This document shows, one piece after another, positions 19,527-25,558 of a stretch of DNA of 33,709 nt. A program made the translations under genes and the position numbers. Position 1 is the first letter of the stretch. The number at the start of each line of letters is the position of its first letter. Source of the stretch: a bacterium (GTDB taxonomy: Bacteria; Bacteroidota; Bacteroidia; NS11-12g; UBA955); assembly GCA_029945665.1 (NCBI GenBank), contig JAQSCZ010000037.1:1-33709 (forward strand), read 5' to 3'. The notes beneath the pieces were generated by a model, which saw only the letters and a program-made list of their open reading frames with translations, was not told the origin of the DNA and made no database searches.

Positions 19527-20676
19527 AGCGGAATATGGTTTTTAGGTTACTAAACTCTAGGAATAAATCGTAAATAACACCCGACTTGAATGCAATTTGC
19601 GATGTCTCAATGCTATATTTTGTAAGACCTGCATGAATTAAATCGCTCGAAAACTCATCAAATTCCGAAATAATTGAATCCTTGGTCACTCTCAATACTT
19701 GTACACTTATTAATTTACCATCTAATCTTTTAAAACTAAATAATGGTGAAATATTTAACATGCCGTTTTCTATTGTAAAGAATATTTTATCTCCTTTTTT
19801 AATTTTAGGAATTTCTGCTGTATTACTTTGATTTAAATCAAAGAATCTATTAACCCTTTTCTCTTCCTCCTTCTTTTTCACCTTAAACTTCCATTGCTCG
19901 CTTTTTGCAATTGGTGTTTTGCCCACATAAGCCTGCACTTGCCAAGCATACCATTTGCCTTTTTCTAATTCTGGAATATCGGAAGGATGTATTAATGCAG
20001 GATTACCTATGCCTTCTAATTCTATCAAGGGTCTGTTCTGAGATAAGGCATCGGCCTTTGTCTGACCTTCAAGAAGTTCTACCAATATCATCGTATAATT
20101 CAAACTCGCACTACCTGCCACAGGCGATGGTGGTATCCATGTATACAATGGTCGTGTGGTTTCTATTTCCGATTCATTTTCAGGTGTCGCTAATAATAGT
20201 GGGGTAGGATTTTCTATATGTATTTGAATGCATCTTGGCTCAACTGTAGAAACTGTACTACTGCCAGTACCATTGCAATCGGGTGTGGTGCAAGTGGCCC
20301 AAACACAAATAGAATAATTGCCCGATGGATAAGAACCTGAACTTGCTTCAATCTCAGCAATATCATTGTTATAATATTGCGTTTCAGAAAAAGCAATAGT
20401 TTGAGGCGAGAAAATAGTAGCACCTATATTAAGTGTTGCTTCGTGTGTTTTAAATTCTACCACAGTCTGCCCACTTGCGTCTTTTATTCTTCCATTAAAA
20501 ATAACATTGAACGGTTTAGTAGTTCCGTTGGTCACAATTAAGTTGAGTGCTTCTTTTGTATTAAATGCATATTCATTAACTGAAGTAAATTCCAAATTGA
20601 TTTGGGCCTTACAAAAATTAACGAATAAAACTGCTATTAAAACGAAGCATGTTTTTAAGGTTAAATGAATGTTCAT
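19510..20676 (-). CDS. Secreted FN3-like protein, first gene of the giant-protein operon
   Basis: The 388-aa protein has a signal peptide (about residues 5-24, ending CKA). Residues 26-160 form a beta-sandwich-like domain with Cys (GNYSICVWATCTTPDCNG). Residues 160-270 are an FN3-like module of the type found in Bacteroidota secreted proteins: LLLATPENESEIETTRPLY, TWIPPSP, MILVELLEGQTKADAL, and the closing KGKWYAWQVQAYVGKTP. A Lys/Glu linker (about 272-280) leads to a C-terminal beta domain of about 105 residues. It may bind another exported subunit; I cannot assign a function. It is the promoter-proximal gene, with a candidate promoter 25-60 bp upstream, and its 3' end overlaps the Skp-like gene by 17 bp. 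ATG at 20676 is the natural start because the signal peptide follows at once. Confidence 0.88.
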   Translation of the reverse strand: MNIHLTLKTCFVLIAVLFVNFCKAQINLEFTSVNEYAFNTKEALNLIVTNGTTKPFNVIFNGRIKDASGQTVVEFKTHEATLNIGATIFSPQTIAFSETQYYNNDIAEIEASSGSYPSGNYSICVWATCTTPDCNGTGSSTVSTVEPRCIQIHIENPTPLLLATPENESEIETTRPLYTWIPPSPVAGSASLNYTMILVELLEGQTKADALSQNRPLIELEGIGNPALIHPSDIPELEKGKWYAWQVQAYVGKTPIAKSEQWKFKVKKKEEEKRVNRFFDLNQSNTAEIPKIKKGDKIFFTIENGMLNISPLFSFKRLDGKLISVQVLRVTKDSIISEFDEFSSDLIHAGLTKYSIETSQIAFKSGVIYDLFLEFSNLKTIFRFEIID

Positions 20677-20707
20677 AGACTGTAAAATAGTTGAATTAAT
20701 TACTAGT

Positions 20708-20739
20708 CAAATCTAAAGGGAATTCTTGCATAAAAACAA
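20708..20739 (-). promoter_or_regulatory. Candidate Bacteroidota-type promoter of the giant-protein operon
   Basis: On the minus strand a -7 box TAGATTTG (20715-20708) matches the TAnnTTTG consensus of the Bacteroidota primary sigma factor. A TTG (20739-20737) lies 21 nt upstream, as expected for the -33 element. The implied transcript would start near 20701 and leave a leader of about 25 nt before the ATG at 20676. No other equally good match was seen between 20677 and 21010. Confidence 0.6.
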
Positions 20740-20836
20740 CTCTATTCAATTTAAACATTTTTAAACAATTTACTTCTAAAACACTTATTTTTAGATATTT
20801 AAATGCATTTTTGCCATTAACAATGTCACTACAAAT

Positions 20837-20852
20837 GGTGACATTTGTCACC
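20837..20852. promoter_or_regulatory. Perfect 16-bp palindrome upstream of the operon, operator candidate
   Basis: GGTGACA-TT-TGTCACC is a perfect inverted repeat with 7-bp arms and a 2-bp centre. A further half-site-like GTCACT lies at 20825-20830. The site is about 100 bp upstream of the candidate -33 box and has no following T run on either strand, so it looks like a protein-binding site rather than a terminator. NarL-type regulators bind such dyads; the response regulator encoded just upstream is the obvious candidate, by inference only. Confidence 0.45.
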
Positions 20853-20931
20853 GTAAATAGGTACAAAAAAAGTATCCACATTTCGTTAAAAAGACTCTCG
20901 TTCTTGTAAATTTTTTGCAGAATTTTTGAAG

Positions 20932-20966
20932 CAAAAAAACCAATATTTTATAAAGAAAATATTGGT
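20932..20966 (-). terminator. Rho-independent terminator of the response regulator gene
   Basis: An 11-bp perfect stem (ACCAATATTTT, 20939-20949, pairing with AAAATATTGGT, 20956-20966) encloses a 6-nt loop. On the minus strand the stem is followed directly by a run of T (A run at 20933-20939 on the plus strand). It lies 45 bp after the stop of the response regulator. It separates that transcript from the giant-protein operon, whose own promoter is downstream. Confidence 0.75.
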
Positions 20967-21010
20967 ATAATAAAAAGATGAAAATTATTTAATAAAGTAT
21001 TTACTTCTGG

Positions 21011-21688
21011 CTATTTATGTGAATTAAAAAGTCCGTTCTTAAAGGCATAAATTGCAATGCCAATTGAGTTCACTATTTTAAGTTTTTTGAATATCCGCTT
21101 TCTATAAGTATCAATGGTTGATTTACTCAACCCCATTCTGTATGAAATTTGTTCGGAGGTTAACTGGTCGCACATTAATGTCACAATTTTTGTTTCCATT
21201 TTAGTTAACTCTCCCTTTTGCTTGACCTCTATCCCCTTTTTCTTCTTAATATAGGCATCGTATATTTCTTGTATATCTTCGCTGATGAAATGCTCGCCAT
21301 TTGCTAAAGCTACAAAAGCTTTGGCAATTTCAACTTCAGCATAACATTTTAATAGATAGGCAGAAACTCCCATATCAAAAAACACACCAATATCCTCAGG
21401 TTTCTCAAATCCAGTCAATACTATAATTTTTGTAAATGGATATTTGCGTCTAATTATTTTAGACAGTTCCATTCCATTCATTCCTGGCATTTCAACATCA
21501 ACAAAGGCAAAATCATAGTGATTCTTAGTAAACATAGAAAGCGCTGCTTCTCCATCAAAAGCCTTGTCACAACTTTGAATAAAATTATATTCTAATAACA
21601 TCGATCTTAAACCACTGCATTGAAATGGGTGATCATCTACCACCAATACATTTAATTTAGGAATTTCATTGATATTTTGATCTTTCAT
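21011..21688 (-). CDS. NarL/LuxR-type response regulator
   Basis: This is a two-domain transcription regulator of 225 aa. The receiver domain (about residues 12-130) has the acidic pair (LNVLVVDDH, D18 and D19), the phosphoacceptor Asp at position 64 in VDVEMPGMNGMEL, the conserved Thr in IIVLTGF, and the Lys in SAYLLKCY. A Lys-rich linker precedes a GerE-type helix-turn-helix (about 158-220: LTKMETKIVTLMCDQLTSEQ, SYRMGLSKSTIDTYRKRIFK, KLKIVNSIGIAIYAF). The frame is also open to a TTG at 21700, but ATG at 21688 gives the usual distance to the first receiver strand and I prefer it. No histidine kinase gene is adjacent, so it is an orphan here. It lies immediately upstream of the giant-protein operon, in the same direction but behind its own terminator, and is a plausible regulator of it. 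Confidence 0.93.
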   Translation of the reverse strand: MKDQNINEIPKLNVLVVDDHPFQCSGLRSMLLEYNFIQSCDKAFDGEAALSMFTKNHYDFAFVDVEMPGMNGMELSKIIRRKYPFTKIIVLTGFEKPEDIGVFFDMGVSAYLLKCYAEVEIAKAFVALANGEHFISEDIQEIYDAYIKKKKGIEVKQKGELTKMETKIVTLMCDQLTSEQISYRMGLSKSTIDTYRKRIFKKLKIVNSIGIAIYAFKNGLFNSHK

Positions 21689-21700
21689 TATAAATAACAA

Positions 21701-22121
21701 CTAACTGCCTAAATAAAAATTTAATCTATCAAATAGAATAATGAATTTTCGGTAATTAGATGCTGGTGGGGTGAATCGAACGTTTGTCATTTTATATTTA
21801 TATTTAAAGTTTAATTAGCTTAAACAATATCAATAAAACAAAGTGCTGCGGTTTTGTTATAATAATATTTGTAAACCTAGTCTTGACCTATAACTCAAAA
21901 TTAATCAATTACAAATAAAACATATTTATCCTAATTTAGTAATAATTGAAGATTAATTTTTAAAATAAAATCAATTATGCCGACTATTTGCCTTATAATG
22001 AACAACTTAATTTTATTACTATTTTTAAATTAAGATCAATATTTCAACAAGAATAACTACACCTAAATTTCTATTCCTTTCTCCCCCTTTTTTTAAAAAT
22101 ACAACCAAGTACACATTTAAT
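21701..22121. other. AT-rich intergenic stretch without a gene
   Basis: I see no coding region here. The stretch is very AT-rich with many short stops in all frames. It contains the tRNA 3'-end-like fragment listed separately, and the promoter of the response regulator should lie in its left part, though I find no good TAnnTTTG box. The left end of the decayed insertion sequence to its right probably also lies here, but I could not define its inverted repeat. Confidence 0.5.
21761..21781 (-). other. Isolated tRNA 3'-end-like fragment (possible attachment-site remnant)
   Basis: On the minus strand these 21 nt look like the T loop, the 3' half of the T stem and the acceptor of a tRNA: TTCGATT loop, CACCC stem half, CACCAGC acceptor half, A discriminator. 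The bases before it do not pair with CACCC (GGGTG would be needed, AAACG is present) and no D or anticodon arm precedes it. It is therefore not a functional tRNA gene. tRNA 3' ends are common integrase targets, so this may be the scar of an integrated element. The match is short and could be chance. Confidence 0.35.
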
Positions 22122-23143
22122 ATGAATTATGGTGATATAAAAAGCGGACTAATTAACGAAGACGTTATTCTCTCAAATACAATAAAAAAGAAAAGTGTAT
22201 TGAATATCTTGAAACCTCAATATGGAAATGAACTCCAGTTTCTTCCTTTGACCCAAACTTTAAAGTTTACAAATGCATAGCTGGGAGATATAAGTGCAAG
22301 AATACTGGCAAGTATTTTACAGTGCTTAATGGCACCTTCTTGGAATGGACAAAAATTTCTTTGCCTAAGTGGTTTTTAGCTATCTATAAATTTACAAGTA
22401 TGATGAGGTCTCCATCATCCTATAAATTTGGAAAGGCTATTGGAGTAACCCAAGATATTGCTTGGTTTATGTTAGAAAGACTTCGTTATGCGGTCGGTCA
22501 TAAAAACTATAAACTTACAATGGGAAAAGATGAAACTATTGAACTTGACGAAACCTTCGTTGGGGGTAAAAACAAAAATCGCCATAGATAAAAAAAATAT
22601 CAAAACTGTCAAGGAAGAAGCTGTGTCGATAAAGTCCCTGTTCTGGGAATGTTGCAAAGAGCAAAATATGAAACCATAATGCGTCTAAATAAAAACTTTT
22701 CCGATAAAATGGTAAAAGAGAAAGTAATTCTTCAACAAAGTCGAGTTATCTGTGTATTAATGAAAATGACAGCTTCGGAAGATATTCAAACTAACTTAAA
22801 TAAGTATATTGAACACGGAGCTAAGATTATGTCAGATGAATGGTTAGGATATAATGGCCTAGAAGAGTTCTATAACCATACTCCTGTATTCCATCAGAAA
22901 AAAAAAATTGCTAATGGAGAAACTTGTACAAATAGAATTGAAGGATTCTGGGCAATTGTTAAATGAGCCATTATGGGAAGCTATTATGAGATATCAAGAA
23001 AGCATATGCAGATGTACTTTGATGAATTCTGTTTTAGATACAATACCCATCACTTTAGTGAATCTGAAAGAATTGAACTATTTTTGCAGAACTCCAACAG
23101 AAGATTAGGATACAAAGACCTTATAGCTAAAAAAGCAGCATGA
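22122..23143 (+). pseudogene. IS1595-family (ISXO2-like) transposase, decayed
   Basis: One frame carries nearly the whole transposase, interrupted by TGA at 22229, TAA at 22589 and TGA at 22964; the first about 20 codons are in another frame. Recognisable parts in order: an N-terminal CIEYLETSIW, a degenerate zinc-ribbon segment (KVYKCIAGRYKCKNTGKYF), the helix-turn-helix-like KAIGVTQDIAWFMLERLR, then the ISXO2-like catalytic domain with the first Asp in IELDETFVGGKNKN, the second in SDEWLGYNGL, and the Glu in TNRIEGFWAIVK. The C-terminus reads GSYYEISRKHMQMYF and ends KKAA. The stop at 22964 fits a CGA to TGA change, since this family usually has Arg after IVK. I could not find the element's terminal inverted repeats. 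It cannot make a full transposase. The short ORFs seen here in isolation are fragments of this one gene. Confidence 0.85.
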
Positions 23144-23493
23144 GAAAGTTAGAAAACATCTCAGACTTTATAGTTTATCCAGCTAATAGAAATGTTAGAA
23201 TTGTTCTTGAAGCTGAAACAATGTGGAGCGATATAGCCAGCATAGCATCCCTTTTTAATACTGATTCTGAAACTGTTTTAAATCAATTGGAGCAACTTTA
23301 TAAATCAAAGGAGATACAAGCCAAAGAAACTATATCCAAAGACTCATATTACAGTTTATATGCTATTGTAGCAGTTGGATATAGAATTGACCCTAAAAAG
23401 ACAACAGAATTTAATATATGGGCCAATAGGATATTAAGAGATTATCTATTAGCTGAATTTTTAGGAAAGCCTAAGCAAGGTGCTGAAACTTGA
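23140..23493 (+). CDS. Short RhuM-like protein coupled to the transposase pseudogene
   Basis: This 117-aa ORF resembles the N-terminal part of the RhuM family: a small strand region (DFIVYPANRNVRIVLEAETM), a helix-turn-helix-like part (SIASLFNTDSETVLNQLEQL), then the family hallmark LYAIVAVGYRIDPKKTTEF followed by NIWANRILRDYLLAEF. RhuM proteins are often several hundred residues; this one stops just after the hallmark. Its ATG overlaps the transposase stop (ATGA, 23140-23143), so it probably arrived as a passenger gene of the insertion sequence. Unlike the transposase it has no internal stop. The same frame continues after the TGA for another 18 codons to 23550 (FDKVMSGLMKVPTYKKMK), which may be a decayed extension. 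The role of RhuM proteins is not well defined. Confidence 0.7.
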   Translation: MRKLENISDFIVYPANRNVRIVLEAETMWSDIASIASLFNTDSETVLNQLEQLYKSKEIQAKETISKDSYYSLYAIVAVGYRIDPKKTTEFNIWANRILRDYLLAEFLGKPKQGAET

Positions 23494-23716
23494 TTTGATA
23501 AGGTTATGAGTGGATTGATGAAAGTGCCAACTTATAAAAAGATGAAGTGATTTTAACAAGTCAATCATACTCGTGATAAATATTTAGCCAAAGTAACTAC
23601 TAATTTAGTTGGTATTTAAAATGAATCTAGAAGTAGAAACTAATTTCTTTTTAATAAAAGTCTTATAGTAGGTGTGCAAATTTAAAAATCACTTATTCTA
23701 TTGAAATTTCAAACTG

Positions 23717-23724
23717 TATCTTTG
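23717..23724 (+). promoter_or_regulatory. -7 box candidate for the 182-aa gene
   Basis: TATCTTTG matches the Bacteroidota TAnnTTTG element and lies 17 bp before the ATG at 23742. No convincing -33 TTTG is found at 19-21 nt upstream, so the call rests on the -7 box alone. The 223 bp between the RhuM-like gene and this site hold no other feature apart from the possible 18-codon extension after 23493. Confidence 0.4.
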
Positions 23725-23741
23725 CTAAGTAAATTCAAAAT

Positions 23742-24290
23742 ATGTATACAATTCAAAAATATTATCGCTTAAAATCTGATATAAAGCTTGTTGACTTCAG
23801 AATAGATTTAATTCACAATAATTCCAATAGAATATTCGAACTAGAAGGTGCGATATTGGAAAGAGAAAAAATGTATTCAGATATTTCTTATATTGAACTT
23901 CAATTGAATGAAATAAATATTGATTCTGATAAAATAAGAATTGGCTTTATTTCAATAATAGGTGAAGCGTTGGCGATATTCAATAAAATTAAACAATGGG
24001 ATATCTACTTCCCCTTTTGCAATCAAGGTGTAATAGGTGTATTTATGTATTTGAAATATGACCTATCGAATGTACTTCAATCAGAAGCGCATTCCATTGG
24101 AATATCAGATATTCATATGTCAGAAGAACAATGGGATTTTGAAAAACTTGAATCATTGCTTGTAGAACTTAAAGCAGACTTATTGAATTCGAATTTTAGC
24201 ACTAAAATGGAGGCAATAATATTCTATGAAACAATGGATTCAAAAATAAATATTTTGCAATCTTCTCTTAAGGTTAAATATAAATATTGA
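23742..24290 (+). CDS. Hypothetical protein, 182 aa, first of a small unknown cassette
   Basis: I do not recognise this protein. It has no signal peptide and no membrane segment, so it should be cytoplasmic. The N-terminal 60 residues are helical and charged (RIFELEGAILEREKMYSDIS), followed by mixed strands and helices (IGFISIIGEALAIFNKI, WDIYFPFCNQGVIGVFMYL) and a C-terminal helical part (WDFEKLESLLVELKADLL). A TAnnTTTG-like box lies just upstream. The next gene on the same strand begins 72 bp downstream and has its own -7-like box. It sits between a mobile-element scar and nuclease or restriction genes, a place where defence or accessory genes are common, but nothing in the sequence shows the function. 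Confidence 0.7.
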   Translation: MYTIQKYYRLKSDIKLVDFRIDLIHNNSNRIFELEGAILEREKMYSDISYIELQLNEINIDSDKIRIGFISIIGEALAIFNKIKQWDIYFPFCNQGVIGVFMYLKYDLSNVLQSEAHSIGISDIHMSEEQWDFEKLESLLVELKADLLNSNFSTKMEAIIFYETMDSKINILQSSLKVKYKY

Positions 24291-24322
24291 AAAATGAAAG
24301 AATAAGGTTCAATTTAGAATCT

Positions 24323-24330
24323 TACATTTG
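24323..24330 (+). promoter_or_regulatory. -7 box candidate for the 315-aa gene
   Basis: TACATTTG fits TAnnTTTG and lies 32 bp before the ATG at 24363. No TTTG is found at the expected -33 distance. If used, this gene and the small membrane-protein gene after it would be transcribed apart from the 182-aa gene. Confidence 0.35.
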
Positions 24331-24362
24331 AACAAATATATCCAATTATAGAAAAAAAAATT

Positions 24363-25310
24363 ATGGGAAAAATGAAAATTTCTAATTTTACAATTGATGA
24401 TGATTCAATTATACCCGCATTAACAATTCTTGTTGAAGCTGAGTACACCGAAAAGATTGAAGTAATTACTTCAATATCAGGGAGGCTTATGGGAACAGAC
24501 GGAAAAACACTAGCACTTATAAATGAGTATCAACTAAATTATAGTGCAACTTACCCATTGTATGCTTTCACTGCGCCAGAGCTAGAACAGCATGATAACG
24601 ATAGTCGAAATAAAAGAAAAATTGGGTTTAAACTAACGGCCAATCTTGTTCCACAAGCAATCAACCATATTGAAGTTTTGCGAGAAAAAAATGAAGATAA
24701 AAAAGTTAGATTTACTTTGCAATGTTTATTGAAATATTTAGAAATAAAACCAATCGAAAATGGTTTGACACAGCGGAATTTAATGTTATTTCAAAAAAAT
24801 ATTGATAGTGATTCTTTTGAAATACCTCAAAGCGAATGGGTAAAAAAATATGCGCCAAAATTAGATGTTGGAAGATTCTTATTACTTGAATTAAAATTAC
24901 CTGAGAGTAAAAAAGTTTCGACTCTTTGGGAAAAGTTATATGAGAACCTTTTAGAAAGTATTGCCAAAATGGAAAAAGCTAATAGTGAGGGTAATTGGAA
25001 AGGTACAATTATTGAAGCGAGGCAATTTCTTGAAAATATTAAGTTTGGCGATACTAGCAAACCAGCGCACAAAAAATTTCGAGACGAATTTAGTAAACTA
25101 ATGTTAAATGATGTGCATACTCAAGAAGGAATTGATGATTTTCTAAAGAGTATACAAATGATGTTTAATTTTGCCTCTAAATATATACACGGTAAGGATA
25201 AAGATGGAAATCTAAAACCAATTCCAAATTATACGAAGGAAGACGCTTATTTTTTCTATGTTTTTTCAATTGGAATAATGAATTTTATTGGACAAAAAAT
25301 AAGTAAATAA
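24363..25310 (+). CDS. Hypothetical protein, 315 aa, with HEPN-like helical C-terminus
   Basis: I cannot place this protein in a named family. Residues 1-115 are beta-rich (SIIPALTILVEAEYTEKIEV, FKLTANLVPQAINHIEVL), like a sandwich domain. Residues 190-315 are helical: LWEKLYENLLESIAKMEKA, WKGTIIEARQFLENI, then IQMMFNFASKYIHGKDKDG and EDAYFFYVFSIGIMNFIGQK. The order of a helix bundle, a conserved-looking YIHG turn and a closing pair of helices recalls HEPN or Apea-like domains, which are often RNases in defence and toxin-antitoxin systems. The typical Rx4-6H motif is not clear, so this is only a hint. The protein has no signal peptide. The small membrane-protein gene starts 9 bp after its stop, so the two are probably co-transcribed. 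Confidence 0.75.
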   Translation: MGKMKISNFTIDDDSIIPALTILVEAEYTEKIEVITSISGRLMGTDGKTLALINEYQLNYSATYPLYAFTAPELEQHDNDSRNKRKIGFKLTANLVPQAINHIEVLREKNEDKKVRFTLQCLLKYLEIKPIENGLTQRNLMLFQKNIDSDSFEIPQSEWVKKYAPKLDVGRFLLLELKLPESKKVSTLWEKLYENLLESIAKMEKANSEGNWKGTIIEARQFLENIKFGDTSKPAHKKFRDEFSKLMLNDVHTQEGIDDFLKSIQMMFNFASKYIHGKDKDGNLKPIPNYTKEDAYFFYVFSIGIMNFIGQKISK

Positions 25311-25319
25311 AGCATAGAT

Positions 25320-25511
25320 ATGAATCATAAAATTAGAAACAAAACTCATCGGATATGGTATAAATTAATTTTTGTTATTATTGCAATAGCTTGGGCAAGT
25401 TCTTATTACCTAATAAAAGAGTTTTTCAAAAGTGAACAAAAGCATGGGGAGAAAATCCTGCTGACTTTGGTAGAAAATAGAATAAGCAATTCTCCTTCTT
25501 ATCGTTATTAA
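25320..25511 (+). CDS. Small single-pass membrane protein
   Basis: This 63-aa ORF begins 9 bp after the 315-aa gene. A basic N-terminus (NHKIRNKTHR) precedes one membrane segment (WYKLIFVIIAIAWASSYYLI, about residues 13-32), followed by a charged tail of about 30 residues. The charge pattern suggests the N-terminus is in the cytoplasm. I do not recognise the family. Small membrane proteins next to a putative HEPN-like protein can be effectors or anchors, but this is guesswork. It is convergent with the helicase gene, whose stop is 48 bp away. Its shortness leaves some doubt that it is translated, although spacing and the clean membrane segment argue for it. Confidence 0.55.
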   Translation: MNHKIRNKTHRIWYKLIFVIIAIAWASSYYLIKEFFKSEQKHGEKILLTLVENRISNSPSYRY

Positions 25512-25558
25512 CTCTGCTTAGCTGAAAATAGAATATTCAAAACTTTTCTGATTATTTA

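Noticed and set aside
11209-20423. Short ORFs on both strands inside the large operon (such as 11209-11583, 13735-14025, 16719-17000, 17037-17327, 19905-20207)
   Set aside because: Each lies within a well-supported longer gene and has shadow-like composition.
20696-20881. Minus-strand 61-codon ORF upstream of the FN3-like gene
   Set aside because: It covers the candidate promoter and the palindrome, lacks any family likeness, and is better explained as regulatory DNA.
21761-21781. A functional tRNA gene
   Set aside because: Only the T loop and acceptor 3' half are present; the 5' T stem does not pair and no D or anticodon arm is found within 90 bp.
22322-23108. Separate small genes at 22322-22591, 22649-22966 and 22908-23108
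   Set aside because: The first two and the tail to 23143 are consecutive parts of one transposase frame broken by stop codons; 22908-23108 is another frame of the same sequence.
24827-25072. Minus-strand 81-codon ORF inside the 315-aa gene
   Set aside because: It is antisense to a better supported plus-strand gene and has no export or family signal.
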